The notes under the pieces were generated by a model. It had not been told where the DNA came from, did not search any database, and saw only the letters and a list, made by a program, of their open reading frames with translations. 64,000 bases of DNA from Apostichopus japonicus (Eukaryota > Echinodermata > Holothuroidea > Aspidochirotida > Stichopodidae), in contig NC_092572.1 of the NCBI RefSeq assembly GCF_037975245.1, forward strand, positions 27,261,989 through 27,325,988, written 5' to 3'. Below, piece after piece: positions 1 through 12,900 of this stretch (its first letter is position 1; the number at the start of each line of letters is the position of its first letter). A program made the translations under genes and the position numbers.

Positions 1-75
1 ATCGCAAACTTACCAAGTATGAAAAAAAGCTATGATAAACATGCTTGATAAACACATTGAAATTTCACTCATCTG

Positions 76-240
76 GGCCCCGTTCCACAAAGAGTTACGC
101 TTAATCTTAAGTTTGATCAATCGTGCGTAAGTCACCTTATGGAGCGTAAGTTTGAAATCAAACTTATCTCCGTTCCACAAAGAAACTTACGCTTGATATC
201 GAGCTTAAGTTCAATCCGATCATGCGTAACTTTAAGCAGT
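76..240 (+). repeat. Harbinger copy 1 left terminal and subterminal repeats
   Basis: Beyond the terminal inverted repeat, the motif around TTACGCTTGAT / ATCAAGCGTAAG and its relatives is repeated in both orientations. A second GTTCCACAAAGA occurs near 172-183. Such iterated subterminal motifs are the expected binding sites of the transposase or Myb-like partner; that role is inferred. Confidence 0.7.
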
Positions 241-360
241 AATCCAGATCATTCGTAAGTATGATTCCATGCTATGGTAAGCAATTGATTTACAATTTGT
301 TTAGTTTTTTACTGTACATGTAGAAGTAATAAAATGTGAATTTTATGTACTTGTGCACAA

Positions 361-1640
361 ATGGCGTTATATTTGTAACAGCAAGCTAGTCAACAACGTA
401 ATTATCGTCGAATTCTACAAGGAGAGAGAATTTTTACAGACAGAAGCCAACCTTTTGAACTTTACAATGATTTTGACATGCACCAAAGATAAAGGTTTAC
501 TAGGCTAGGCTGTATGACTTTAATGAACATATTATAGGCCAAGTTAGAACATCCCACCAACATAAGTAGGGCTCTGTCAGCCAGTTTGCATGTTTTCATT
601 GCACTATGATTTTATAAATCACGATCAAAAAGTGCCTTAGCAGAGTGTGTCTCTTTACACGAATGCAGAAAGTCATCTGCCTCACGGGCATTAAGGAGGG
701 TTACATGAGCATTGGTTCAAATCCGGAATGATGAAATTAAGTTCCGAACCACTCCAGCCTCTGTGACCAGTGCTCAGAGGGATTTGTTTGGTAGCAGGAT
801 TTCCGCAGGTTGAGGGTGCAGTAGATGGGACATTGATTGGAATCCACGGTTGTATCTATGGGCCGGATGAGTACATTTGTTAGCCGTACAGGTAGACATG
901 CAATCAATGTACAGTTAATTTGTAGTGCAAAATACAAAATCATCAATGTTGTAGCACGATGGCCAGGCAGTACCCATGACAGTAGGATATTATGTGAAAG
1001 CCTTGTTGGGAGACAGTTTGAGGACCACCAACTTCAAGGGATACTTCTCGGGAACTCTGGTTATCCTCTACAGCCATGGTTGATGACGCCTATTCAGAAC
1101 CCAGCCACACTCGAAGAGACCTCATTCAATAAGTAAGTAAGCTTGTACAAACCAACACATATCGAGGTATGGTATGGTATCATTTCAGCTCATTTGATTA
1201 TCTAAATTGATACACCTCTTTAGATTTGTCCGAAAAGCACACACACAAAATCACAAACTCAATAGTATCAGTTATAACTGTATATTGTAGTTCACCATAC
1301 GGAAAAAATAGACATAAATTACTTAATAGTGAACAATGAAATAAAGAGCTGTCTTCAAGATTATATTTATTCTTTAATTGCAGTGCTCAGACAAGAACAC
1401 AAGCCAAGATTGAGCAAGTCAACGGCCAGCTCAAGAACAAATTTCGATGTCTGATTGGCGATGGCATGAAAATAGAACCACAAAGAGCTTGTGATATTAT
1501 CATTGCCTGTTGTGTCCTTTTTAACATCAGTAAGGACTTGAAGGAGCCACACTTAGATCCCCAGCGTGACCAACATGTTCAAACAGACCCAGATGAAGCT
1601 GGGGTAGCACCTGATAATGTCCATGGGGCAGCTGTCCGGA
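361..1640 (+). pseudogene. HARBI1-like transposase, copy 1, broken
   Basis: A DDE-superfamily Harbinger transposase recognisable in several pieces. An N-terminal exon starts at the ATG at 361 and meets a TAA five codons later where copy 2 has TAT. The first catalytic Asp lies in VDGTLIGI (near 820). Then come TGRHAINVQ, NVVARWPGSTHD, and LLGNSGYPLQPW, where the family has LLGDSGYP, so the second catalytic Asp is Asn here. A second exon after tttaattgcag (about 1384) carries AKIEQVNGQLK, with the catalytic Glu, and RACDIIIACCVLFNI. A frameshift at about 870 (GATGAGTACATTTG against a 2-nt longer copy 2) breaks the DDE domain. It is inactive as it stands. Confidence 0.85.
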
Positions 1641-1741
1641 CAGATATAATTACTATTTTTTTTCACCTAAATGATGGTCTCATACTGTACCATCTTCTAA
1701 CTCTTACCCTATCCTTGTTTACTTTGAAAGAGGCAAATTAG

Positions 1742-2544
1742 TTTTGGCTGTACATAGTGGCAGCAAAGAATATGAATGTTATGTCAAACAAACATTTTGC
1801 ATTTTTCAAATACCACATGCATTCTACAAAGAAGTTTTGAAGAAAAATAAGTTTTGACATTCTAACACAACAGCTTAAAATCGCATTTTGAATTTTACAT
1901 TGATATTATCTACAGCTCCCTCTCAGATGGTTTTCCAATTCAAGTAGTAGTTACTTAGCTTCCTTCACTTGTATATGCAATAAATCTAATTAGTAAAGAA
2001 CCATTATATTCCACGTAGAAGAGTACACTATAGTGTAGGCTGTGTAATTATAACAGTGAGACAGTATAACTGGCTTCTTTGGCCTGGAATGAACTGTTGG
2101 GGAAAGGGTTCACTGCCTATTTGGTGACATTTCTGTTGGTCCAGTTGAATCCTGTGAATAGAGCAAATGAAAACAATTTATCAATTACAAGATAATCCTA
2201 TAACCCTTCCATTATAAATGCCGTCCTCTTTATCAGAAGTAACAATTGAATAATTGTTAAATAATTTAAAATTCTGTGAAAGGATTTTTTCACTTTGGAA
2301 AAAGGTAACTACTTTCCTTTTGATTCCCTTTATCTTTTTCAAAATTATTCATCAAGGGTACCAAATACATATTGTGTTTAATATTAAGTTGGAGTGCTGT
2401 AAGTTTTCCAGGCTTTCACAATTTGACTTCTGGTGATCAAAAATGACCTTTAACCTCCACCAAAAGCCATAGGCTCTTTGTACTGAAATTCAAATTGGGT
2501 CTTTTAACATGTATATCATATAAATTGTACCTGTGATGACTCGC
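1742..2544. other. Harbinger copy 1 spacer between the convergent genes
   Basis: Non-coding 3' region between the transposase (+) and the Myb-like gene (-). It aligns with 55040-56250 of copy 2, apart from a deletion near 1885-1895. No gene is seen in it. Confidence 0.6.
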
Positions 2545-2680
2545 TTAAATAGCAGTCAAAGGGTCGGTCTCTGATGTCCCCAGAGCATTGGCATCATCTC
2601 TGGCCTGGGGGTGGGGGGGGGGCATTGCTTCTAACACGGCCCCATAAACAGGGCTGTAATCAGCTGCTGGCCCTCCACCT
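2545..2680 (-). pseudogene. Myb/SANT-like Harbinger accessory protein, last exon remnant, copy 1
   Basis: On the minus strand, after a ttttag acceptor at about 2680, the sequence reads GGGPAADYSPVYGAVL and continues to an end ALGTSETDPLTAI. The TGGGP signature is typical of the region just after the Myb/SANT trihelix in Harbinger accessory proteins, which bind transposon ends and help import the transposase. The exon with the KWSDLK helix, present in copy 2 at 56420-56575, is deleted: the sequence jumps near 2705 from the intron into the far side of that exon. The gene is dead in this copy. Confidence 0.65.
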
Positions 2681-2814
2681 AAAATAAAAAGATATGAACA
2701 ATTATTATCAAAGAATACACATTTCTTGCTGGGAAAAATGATTCTTTGCGGATTTTTTTCTTTTGAGTTAGAATAGGAAAACGTGGAAACAATGGTTACT
2801 GTGAAAATTGTCAA

Positions 2815-4010
2815 GTTATCATTAACGACTCAAGAACACTGTGCTCTAAACTTAATGAGCCAGCCCTGCCAATACCAGGCTAGACCCTATGACCTCTATT
2901 TTGAGTTTCAACAGCCAATGGCTATAGGCTAGCAGCACACACAGCTGCTCATCCAATTGAATAGCTTTAATTGTAATAACTTCGCAAGCCATGTCCCTTG
3001 AAATATGATCACTTAAAACGTGTTTGTATTTTGTAATAGAGTCCCAGTCCGACTTAGCTACTCTGGCCTTGGCTAAGTGGTCAGATACAGCTGCTTGCAT
3101 TGTGTGCACCTAACAAGGAAGGTCTATAATTAGACTGAAATAATCCAAAATAATCATTTCACATCACTAAGGTCCCGGTCAGCTCAAGTTCAGCGAAAAG
3201 CAACATAGGGTATACAATCATACGTTAGTGTGTGTAGGTTAGGCCCTGTAGACCTAGGCTGTTACTGCTTTTGTTTTTGTTTTATGGACTTAAAAAAAAT
3301 AGGCAAGCTAGGCCTAAGTCGGCAGCAAGGTGACTTTCACTTTTGTTTAGAATTAAGCCTATAAGGGGTGCAAGTGCAATAACTTTACCTCTCTTTAGTC
3401 TGGACTTCATACAGAGTTCCTTTGTACGAGATTGTGACAATTTATCAATATCGGTCACTGATCCCAGTGGTAATCATTAGCCGTTATAGGCCTAAGTATA
3501 CTATATAGTATTGTAGTACTAAGCCTAAGACGTCCGTGTAATAATACAGGCGTATACTTATGTTATTTATCTTTTATACATTAGCCATTTGCTTATAAAC
3601 ATTTGCGCTAACTGCTAGGCCTAAACTTTAGTAAAGATGTAGGCAGGCCTAACGTTGTCCCGGGTATTCCTCTAGGCTCTAGTACATAGCCTACATATAA
3701 CACTGACTGCCTGTATTAAACTAATTTAACGTGCGCAAAGAGTACCAAGTTGGCAGATAAAATGCGGTCAACGGACGATCTTTCAATGTTTTTTCAGTCG
3801 TAACGCACAACGAACCAATGCAATAAAAAATGGCAAATGTCATTCTTGTAAAGATTGTGGTTAAATGTTTATTCTGATACACTCATCTGATATTTACTCA
3901 CCATTTAAATGACATATAATGCGCTGACAGGTTGATCGCCGTGTCAAAACTGCGGAGACACAAGAGATTTGAGGTCACGAAAGGTCAAAGTAGCCTCGTC
4001 CACTAACCAT
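2815..4010. other. Harbinger copy 1 non-coding right half
   Basis: It aligns over its length with copy 2 (56640-57915), with scattered indels. Open frames here are short and not shared between the copies. No gene is supported. Confidence 0.6.
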
Positions 4011-4155
4011 ATATTAATTAAAATCAAGCGTAGCGTAAGTTTGATTTTGTGGAAACTACTTAACGATCGAACTTACGCTACGATCTATCGGATGAGAATC
4101 GAACTTAAGTTTGATCTTAAGATCAAGCGTAAGTTAGTCTTGGTGGAACAGGGCC
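4010..4155 (-). repeat. Harbinger copy 1 right terminal and subterminal repeats
   Basis: Inverted counterpart of the left end: GATCTTAAGATCAAGCGTAAG next to the terminal repeat, plus further TTACGCT units and an internal GTGGAA near 4050. The terminal repeat has one change (GGAACAGGGCC for GGAACGGGGCC of copy 2). Confidence 0.7.
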
Positions 4156-4228
4156 CTGATGTGATTAGATTATGGGTTAATAAGTCTTCATTGAGATGAT
4201 TCAAAATCTAATCGTTTCAGACTATGTA

Positions 4229-4385
<157 letters not shown>

Positions 4386-4950
4386 GTAAACACAAGTTTT
4401 CTGATCAAGGTCAAACTATGGTTTGTAAGATAATTTAAATTCTGATCTCATTAAGACTTTTTATTTTGAGCTTCTTTTAAATGAAAAAAAAAAAACAATG
4501 ACCTGTACACACCTCACAATTATATGTTACATTTTATAATGTTACTAGCTAATAACAATATGATTTGAGTTAGACTACATACAATTAAGGGAATCATAGC
4601 TTTCACATAAGATGTGATGCTTTTAATTTTTACCTGCTGATAAAAGGGAGAAGTCTTACGAAGTAACGGCAGTATCGAATTATGTTGGTCCACACTAACT
4701 TCCTAACAAATGTTGCAACGTTTGACAAATAGTTGTGGAAATAATCATAGTTAGCTCAATGTCAGAAAAATTATTTTGTTCTTGTCTAAGTTCTTTAAAC
4801 ATTTTTATCCTGTTTAAATCTAGTAAGATAAAAGCTGTTTTAAGTATCTTGGATTCAGATAATTCAAATTAGATACATCATGTTGATTTTTACAAAGTTT
4901 TCACGTTTGATAAATAGCTATGGTAAATATTTATGGCTATCTTATTTCAG

Positions 4951-4965
4951 TTTATAGCTAAAGAG
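4951..4965 (+). CDS. Putative 15-nt micro-exon, second monomer position
   Basis: The acceptor cttatttcag is followed by 15 nt (TTT ATA GCT AAA GAG, reading FIAKE) and then a GTAACA donor. Only phase 0 is open, since the other two frames contain TAG or TAA. The same unit recurs at 7301 and 7745. It lies in a part of the monomer that has no such unit in the young array. Protein role unknown. Confidence 0.35.
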
Positions 4966-5732
4966 GTAACAACAAATTTTCTGATCTAGGTCTAACGGTG
5001 TCTTTGTAGATTATTCAAATTCTGATCGCTTTAAGACTTTATATGTTGAGCCTCTTTTCAATAAAAAAGACCTGTACACTCGCCACAATTATATTTTATA
5101 TGTTTTAATGTTACTCGCTAGTCACAATATGAGTTTTGATTTAGACTACGTACAAATTAAGAAGCCGAGAGAATCATAGCTACCTTTTAAACACCAGATG
5201 CTCTAATTATTTCTTACCTGCTGATAAAGGAGAGAAGTCCAAGAACTAAATGCAGTATCGAATTATGTTGGTTCACAATAGCTTCCTGACAAATGTTGCT
5301 ATGTTTGACAAATAGTTGCGGAAAATATTCGTGCCTATATTCCATAGTTTCACAGATTGTCTACTTTGAATGATTTTCCTGATAAAAAATATTTAATTTT
5401 ATCATTAAAACCATGCAATATGAAAGTTTTACATAAATATTTTTAAATAGTTATCGTTCACACTGTACAGCCAAAAATTTCGAGAATATGTTTTTGTTTC
5501 ATAAATAATGACACTCTTTTCATAAATTATGTTATTAATATTGTTTCCCTAAAGTTAAAAATAGTTTTCTGTTTTACGGATCATAAGCGTTTATTTAGAT
5601 GATTCAAGTATTAACTGATGGAGACTTTTAATGTTGAATCATTTTCTAAATGACCTTAAAGATATGTACACTCCCTACAATTATAATATACATTTTGTAA
5701 TGTTCCTAGATAATCACCGTCTTAAATCTTAA

Positions 5733-6105
5733 ATCTCAAAGGGTGTGAAGAATCGCGCAAAAAGAAACGTCTAATGCCGGTACTTTGACCTAGTTTCGAA
5801 TGAGGTGTAACATAAGTTTTAAGCGCCACCATCGCTCCCAGAAAATACACACACAGCTTGATACCGTCGGTAATTAGACACTAGTGAACAGTCAGCACAT
5901 ACAGCTGCGGTCAAAACCCATAGCACAGTATACAAACGCTACAGCGATAGACATCTCAGGTCCAGCTAAAGATAACAAAGTATCACGTTTCATCACTGTC
6001 TGGATTTTGTAGCAACACGAACAAAACGTCACATGCAAGTAACAGAAAGTTAACTTTATCAGATGGCCGCACGCGGTTTGGGGAGAGTCTTCAATGCCTT
6101 TAAAC
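5733..6105. mobile_element. 373-bp insertion with imperfect inverted ends and TTAA flanks
   Basis: The monomer alignment is lost from about 5721 to 6110 and resumes at aagaactaaatgcag. TTAA at 5729-5732 and 6106-6109 flank ends that read ATCTCAAAGGGTGTGAAGA and, from the other side, GTTTAAAGGCATTGAAGA: imperfect 18-19-bp inverted repeats. The interior is richer in GC than its surroundings and has no convincing gene. TTAA duplication is typical of piggyBac-type elements. A non-autonomous member (MITE) is the best guess, but the family is not proven. Confidence 0.5.
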
Positions 6106-7092
6106 TTAAACAAGAACTAAATGCAGTATTGACATATATTGGTTCACACTAGCTTCCTGACAAATGATGCCACGTTTGACAAATAGTTGCGGGAAATATT
6201 CGTGCTCATATTCCATTGTTATCACAGATTGCCTACCTTGAATGATTTTCCTGATAAAAATATCTAATTTCATCATTAAAACCATGCACTATGAAAGTTT
6301 TACATATATATTTTTAAATAGTTATCGTTCACACTGTACAGCCAAAAATTTCGAGAAAATGTGTTTGTTTCATAAATAATGACACATTATTCATAAATTC
6401 TGTTATTAATATTGTTATCCTAAAGTTAAAAGTAGTTTTCTGTTTTACGGATCATAAGCGTTTATTCAGATGATTCAAGTATTAACTGATTGAGACTTTC
6501 AATATTGAATCATTTTCTAAATGACCTAAAAGATATGCTCACTCCCTACAATTATAATATACATTTTATAATGTTCCTAGATAATCACCATCTGAAGTTT
6601 ATTTAGACTACATAACAATTAAGAAGACATGTGAATCAAAGCTACCTTTCTCACATCAGATGTGATTATTCCTTTCTATCTGCTGAAGTTTCTTAAAGAA
6701 TTGATGGCAGTATCACATCATGTTAATTCACACTAACGTTCTGAAAATGTTACCACATTCATCAAATAGATGTGGAAAATATGCATGTTTAATTATATAG
6801 TTGTCTTTTTAGATTGTCTACCTTGATCAAGATTTCTTGAAAATGTACCTAATACATCATCAACATCTACCATAAAAGTTTTTCATATCTGATTTGAATC
6901 AGTGTCATTCACATGGCATGGTTTTTAATAGACAAGTGATATTAATTTTAACCGATAGTATTAGATTTAATCCCAGGAAAAAAGGTTACATTCCTCTTTT
7001 CTAATTGGCTAAAACATTTCATGTATTTGATGAACCTAATGTTCTGTTTCCTAAGTACTGACAATTTATTCATTTGTTTTGTTTACTTACAG

Positions 7093-7110
7093 TGGATCGC
7101 CAACGGATGC
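7093..7110 (+). CDS. Putative 18-nt micro-exon, first monomer position
   Basis: It lies at the same monomer place as the 12-nt units of the young array (tgtttcctaagtactgac upstream matches tgtttcctgaacactaac). The acceptor gtttacttacag is followed by TGG ATC GCC AAC GGA TGC (WIANGC) and the perfect donor GTGAGT. Length is a multiple of three. In phase 0 it resembles the 15-nt units (W/F-I-A-N), with several differences at third codon positions. This is the best-preserved unit in the old flank. Confidence 0.5.
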
Positions 7111-7300
7111 GTGAGTATTTTACCTGTGCGTAATGACAACAACAAATTCTGCACTTTTATCTTGTTAAAAGCTAATAAGGTAAAGATAGCTTTAGTATCT
7201 GGGGTAACATAATTCAAATTAACCACCTCATGTTGACCACCACAACCTTATCACGTTTAATTAATAGCTATGGTATATATTCATGTATATCTTTGTTCAG

Positions 7301-7315
7301 CTTATAGCCAATGAG
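7301..7315 (+). pseudogene. 15-nt micro-exon relic with lost donor
   Basis: ctttgttcag is followed by CTT ATA GCC AAT GAG (LIANE), but the donor dinucleotide is GA instead of GT. Compared with 7745, differences inside the 15 nt fall at one first and one third codon position. Confidence 0.3.
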
Positions 7316-7744
7316 GAAACAACTACTTTTCTGATCTACGTTGAACTGTGTTTTTTTTTTCAATAAAAACGAAAAAAAAATGTACACTCTCCACAATTAC
7401 ATGTATCATTTATAACGTTAATAGCCCTACAAAATATGAATTAGGTTGGAATATATACAATTAAAGAACTAAGGGTATCATAGCTTTCACACCAGATGTG
7501 ATACTTTTAATTTTTACCTGCTGATGAAAGAGAGAAGTCTTAAGAACTAAATACAGTATCTAATTATGTTAGTCCTCACTAGCTTCCTGACAAATGTTGC
7601 TTTGGTTGACAAATTGTTGCGGGAAATATAAAAGCTATTTTAAGTATCTTGGATTCAGATAATTCAAATTAATCACATCATGTTGATAATCACAAACTTC
7701 TCACGATATAGCTATGGTAAATATTCATGAGTACCTTATATCAG

Positions 7745-7759
7745 TTTATAGCTAATGAG
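7745..7759 (+). CDS. Putative 15-nt micro-exon, second monomer position
   Basis: The acceptor ccttatatcag is followed by TTT ATA GCT AAT GAG (FIANE) and a GTAATA donor. It differs from the unit at 4951 by one base. Only phase 0 is open. Confidence 0.35.
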
Positions 7760-9145
7760 GTAATAACAAGTTTTCTGATCTAGGTCTAACGGTGTTATTA
7801 TAGAAAATTCAAATTCTGATGGTTTTCAGACTTTTTTGTTGACCCTCTTATCAATGAAAAAAAATGTACACTCCCCACAATTATATTTTATATGTTGTAT
7901 TATTACTTGCTAGTCACAGTATGAGTTTTGATTTAGACTGCATACAAATTAAGAAGCCGAGAGAATGATAGCTACCTTTTAAACACCAGATGCTATATTT
8001 CTTTCTTACCTGCTGATAAAGGAGAGAATTCAAGTAACTAATTATATTGATTCACACTAGCTTCCTGCCAAATGTTTCCACGTTTGACAATTATTTGCGG
8101 AAAATATTCGTGCTTATTCTGATAGTTGTCACCTCACATTGTCTACCGTGAATACTATTTCTGTTATAACTATCTAATGTTATCATTAAAACCATGCACC
8201 ATGAAAGTTTTACATATCTGGTTTGAAATAGTTCTCGTTCACACTGTGCAGTCAAAAATTTGGAAGTAATGTTAACCAATATTATTAAACTCAATTTCAG
8301 AAAAGTTAAATTATTCTTTTCTATATGCTTTAAAATTATGATGCATTTAGTAAATCCGAAGTTTTATTTCCTGAAAACTGACACTCTGTTAATCAATTAT
8401 GTTTAATATACTTAGCCAGAAAGTAAAAGGCAGTTTTCTAATTTTGGGTTTATGAGCATTTATTTAGATGATTACAAAATTGAATGCTTGAGTTTTTTAA
8501 TGTTAAACCATTTTCTAAATTGGGTCGTGTACACTCTCCAAAATTATATCTTACATTTTATATTCTCATAAGTCATGCACAATATTTTATTAGTTTTGAT
8601 TTCGACTACATACAAATAAAGAAAATATGAGAATCATAGCTAGCTTTTTCACACCAGATGTAGATATTATTTTTTACCTGCTGATAAAAGAGAGCAGTTT
8701 ATTAACTAATAGGCAGTATTGCATTAAGCTGGTTCTCACTAATTTCGATATCACATCATGTTGGTTCTCACTTATATCCTGAAATGTTATTACATTTGAC
8801 AAATATTTTTCGGAAATAAACATGAATAATGTTACACGGTTGACACTTCAGATTGTCTAACTTGTATAATATTCCTGATAGAAGTATATAATTTTGTCAT
8901 CAAAACCATGCACCATGGAATTGTTACATTTCTGGTTTGAAGTAGGTGCGATTCAGATTGTATGGTCACACATTTGGAGGAAACATTAATTTTAGCCAAT
9001 CGTAGTATATGCAATGCCAGAAATGAAAAGTGACATTGTCTCTTTGTATGTGCCTGAAACATTTCATACATTCAATGAATGTGAATTTTTTGTTTCCTGA
9101 ACACTAACACTCTATTAATTATATTATGTACATGTTCATCGGCAG

Positions 9146-9157
9146 ATCGTTTGTCAC
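9146..9157 (+). CDS. Micro-exon class A (type example)
   Basis: ATC GTT TGT CAC between tgttcatcggcag and GTGAGT. It is the commonest class in the left block (ten copies, counting one-base variant G separately) and is absent from the right block. Phase 0 peptide IVCH. Confidence 0.55.
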
Positions 9158-9892
9158 GTGAGTTTTTTTTTTACATTTGTCAAAAAGCTATAGAAAATAT
9201 GCACGTATTTAGATGATTACAAATTTGACTGTTTGAGTAGTTTTCATGTTGAACCATTTTCTATATGGCCAAGGGAACCTGTAAACTCTCCAAAATGATA
9301 TCTTACATTCATTATTCTTATTAGCCATTCGCAATATGAGTTTTGATTTAGACTACATAACAATAAAGAAAATATGAGAAACACGGCTTCCTTTTCCACA
9401 TCAGATATTTTTATTTTTTTATTTTTACCTGCTGATAAAAAAGCAGTCCAATAACAAATAGGCAGTATTGCATTGTGTTTGTTCACACTAATTACAACAT
9501 CACATCATGTTGTTTCTCACTAATATCCTAAAATGCTATTACATTTGACAAATATCTATCGGAAATACACATGTATAATGTTACACGGTTGACCCTTCAG
9601 ATTGTCTAACTTGAATAATATTCCTGATAGAAGTATATAATTTTGTCACCAGAACCATGCACCATGGAATCGTTACATTTCTGGTTCGAAGTAGGTGCGA
9701 TTTAGATTGTATGGTCACACATTTGGAGGAAACATTAATTTTAGCCAATCGTAGTATATGCAATGCCGAATGAAAAGTGACATTGTCTCTTTGTATGTGC
9801 CTGAAACATTTCATACATTCAATGAATGTGAATTTTCTGTTTCCTGAACACTAACACTCTATTAATTATATTATGTACATGTTCATCGGCAG

Positions 9893-9904
9893 ATGGTGTG
9901 TCAG
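9893..9904 (+). CDS. Micro-exon class B (type example)
   Basis: ATG GTG TGT CAG. It differs from class A at positions 3, 6 and 12 only, while the adjoining 18 nt upstream and the donor plus T-run downstream are identical. Phase 0 peptide MVCQ. It is the only major class found on both sides of the DIRS insertion in many copies. In the right block an open frame of 67 codons starts at this ATG and runs through the donor, but it is not kept in copies with a different T-run. Confidence 0.55.
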
Positions 9905-12900
9905 GTGAGTTTTTTTTTTTACATTTGTCAAATAGCTATGGAAAATATGCACGTATTTAGATGATTACAAATTTGACTGCCTGAGTTTTTTAACGTTGAA
10001 CCATTTTGTGTATGGCCGAAGGGTACCTGTAAACTCTCCAAAATGATTTCTTACATTTATTATTCTTATTAGTTATTCGCCATGTGAGTTTTGATTTAGA
10101 CTTCATAACAATGAAGAAAATATGGGAATCATAGCTACCTTTTCCACATCAGATGTATTTTTTAATGTTTACATGCTGATAAAAAAGCAGTCCAATAACA
10201 AATAGGTAGTATTGCATTGTGTTTGTTCACACAAATTACAACATCACATCATGTTGGTTCTCACTATTATCCTAAAATGCTATTACATTTGACAAATATC
10301 TATCGGAAACACACATGTATAATGTTACACGGTTGACCCTTCAGATTGTCTAACTTGATTATATTCCTGAAGAAGTATATAACTTTGTCATCAAAACCAT
10401 GCACAATGGAATTGTTACATTTCTGGTTTGAAGTAGGTGCGATTCAGATTGTATGGTCACACATTTGGAGGAAACATTAATTTTAGCCAATCGTAGTATA
10501 TGCAATGCCAGGAAGGAAAAGTGACATTGTATCTTTGTATGTGCCTGAAATATTTCATACATTCAATGAATGTGAATTTTCTGTTTCCTGAACACTAACA
10601 CTCTATTAATTATATTATGTACATGTTCATCGGCAGATCGTTTGTCACGTGAGTTTTTTTTTTTTACATTTGTCAAAAAGCTATAGAAAATATAAACGTA
10701 TTTAGATGATTACAAATTTGACTGTTTGAGTAGTTTTCATGTTGAACCATTTTCTATATGGCCAAGGGAAACTGTAAACTCTCCAAAATGATATCTTACA
10801 TTCATTATTCTTATTAGCCATTCGCAATATGAGTTTTGATTTAGACTACATAACAATAAAGAAAATATGAGAAACACGGCTTCCTTTTACACATCAGAAT
10901 TTTTTTTTTTTAAATGTTTACCTGCTGATAAAAAAGCAGTCCAATAACAAATAGGCAGTATTGCATTGTGTTTGTTCACACTAATTACAACATCACATCA
11001 TGTTGTTTCTCACTAATATCCTAAAATGCTATTACATTTGACAAATATCTATCGGAAATACACATGTATAATGTTACACGGTTGACCCTTCAGATTGTCT
11101 AACTTGAATAATATTCCTGATAGAAGTATATAATTTTGTCACCAGAACCATGCACCATGGAATCGTTACATTTCTGGTTCGAAATAGGTGCGATTTGGAT
11201 TGTATGGTCACACATTTGGAGGAAACATTAATTTTAGCCAATCGTAGTATATGCAATGCCGAATGAAAAGTGACATTGTCTCTTTGTATGTGCCTGAAAC
11301 ATTTCATACATTCAATGAATGTGAATTTTCTGTTTCCTGAACACTAACACTCTATTAATTATATTATGTACATGTTCATCGGCAGATGGTGTGTCAGGTG
11401 AGTTTTTTTTTTACATTTGTCAAATAGCTATGGAAAATATGAACGTATTTAGATGATTACAAATTTGACTGCCTGAGTTTTTTAATGTTGAACCATATTG
11501 TGTATGGCCGAAGGGTACCTGTAAACTCTCCAAAATGATATCTTACACTCGTTATTCTTATTAGTTATTCGCCATGTGAGTTTTGATTTAGACTACATAA
11601 CAATAAAGAAAATATGGGAATCATAGCTACCTTTTCCACATCAGATGTATTTTTTAATGTTTACATGCTGATAAAAAAGCAGTCCAATAACAAATAGGCA
11701 GTATTGCATTGTGTTTGTTCACACAAATTACAACATCACATCATGTTGGTTCTCACTATTATCCTAAAATGCTATTACATTTGACAAATATCTATCGGAA
11801 ACACACATGTATAATGTTACACGGTTGACCCTTCAGATTGTCTAACTTGATTATATTCCTGAAAAAGTATATAATTTTGTCATCAAAACCATGCACCATG
11901 GAATTGTTACATTTCTGGTTTGAAGTAGGTGCGATTCAGATTGTATGGTCACACATTTGGAGGAAACATTAATTTTAGCCAATCGTAGTATATGCAATGC
12001 CAGAAATGAAAAGTGACATTGTCTCTTTGTATGTGCCTGAAACATTTCATACATTAAATGAATGTGAATTTTTTGTTTCCTGAACACTAACACTCTATTT
12101 ATTATATTATGTACATGTTCATCGGCAGATCGTTTGTCACGTGAGTTTTTTTTTACATTTGTCAAAAAGCTATAGAAAATATGCACGTATTTAGATGATT
12201 ACAAATTTGACTGTTTGAGTAGTTTTCATGTTGAACCATTTTCTATATGGCCAAGGGAACCTGTAAACTCTCCAAAATGATATCTTACATTCATTATTTT
12301 TATTAGCCATTCGCAATATGAGTTTTGATTTAGACTACATAACAATAAAGAAAATATGAGAAACACGGCTTCCTTTTCCACATCAGATTTTTTTTTTTTT
12401 TTTTTTTTTACCTGCTGATAAAAAAGCAGTCCAATAACAAATAGGCAGTATTGCATTGTGTTTGTTCACACTAATTACAACATCACATCATGTTGTTTCT
12501 CACTATTATCCTAATATGCTATTACATTTGACAAATATCTATCGGAAATACACATGTATAATGTTACACGGTTGACCCTTCAGATTGTCTAACTTGAATA
12601 ATATTCCTGATAGAAGTATATAATTTTGTCATCAAAACCATGCACCATGGAATTGTTACATTTCTGGTTTGAAGTAGGTGCGATTCAGATTGTATGGTCA
12701 CACATTTGGAGGAAACATTAATTTTAGCCAATCGTAGTATATGCAATGCCAGAAATGAAAAGTGACATTGTCTCTTTGTATGTGCCTGAAACATTTCATA
12801 CATTCAATGAATGTGAATTTTCTGTTTCCTGAACACTAACACTCTATTAATTATATTATGTACATGTTCATCGGCAGATCGTTTGTCACGTGAGTTTTTT

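Larger units (their letters stand above)
76..4155 (+). mobile_element. PIF/Harbinger DNA transposon, copy 1 (degenerate)
   Basis: A 4,080-bp element bounded by inverted ends GGCCCCGTTCCACAAAGA and its near-complement at 4138-4155, flanked by CTG at 73-75 and 4156-4158 (3-bp target duplication of the CWG type). It carries a HARBI1-like transposase on the + strand and a remnant of a Myb/SANT-like accessory gene on the minus strand, the usual two-gene layout of Harbinger elements. A second copy in the same orientation lies at 53360-58050. This copy lacks about 290 bp near the 5' intron, about 190 bp near 1890 and most of the Myb exon, so it cannot be autonomous. The 72 bases to its left show no recognisable feature. 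Confidence 0.9.
4384..9120 (+). repeat. Ancient, divergent part of the tandem array
   Basis: About seven diverged monomers, recognised by recurring blocks: ctgtacac-tc-cacaattat, gagaatcatagct, ttacctgctgataaa, gcagtat-g-att, ttgacaaatag, and cattaaaaccatgca. They align with the young monomers to the right but carry many substitutions and indels, so this is the older flank of the array. Micro-exon-like units occur at 4951, 7093, 7301 and 7745. At 5500-5570, 6380-6440 and 8370-8440 the corresponding position has no usable acceptor-donor pair. Confidence 0.8.
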
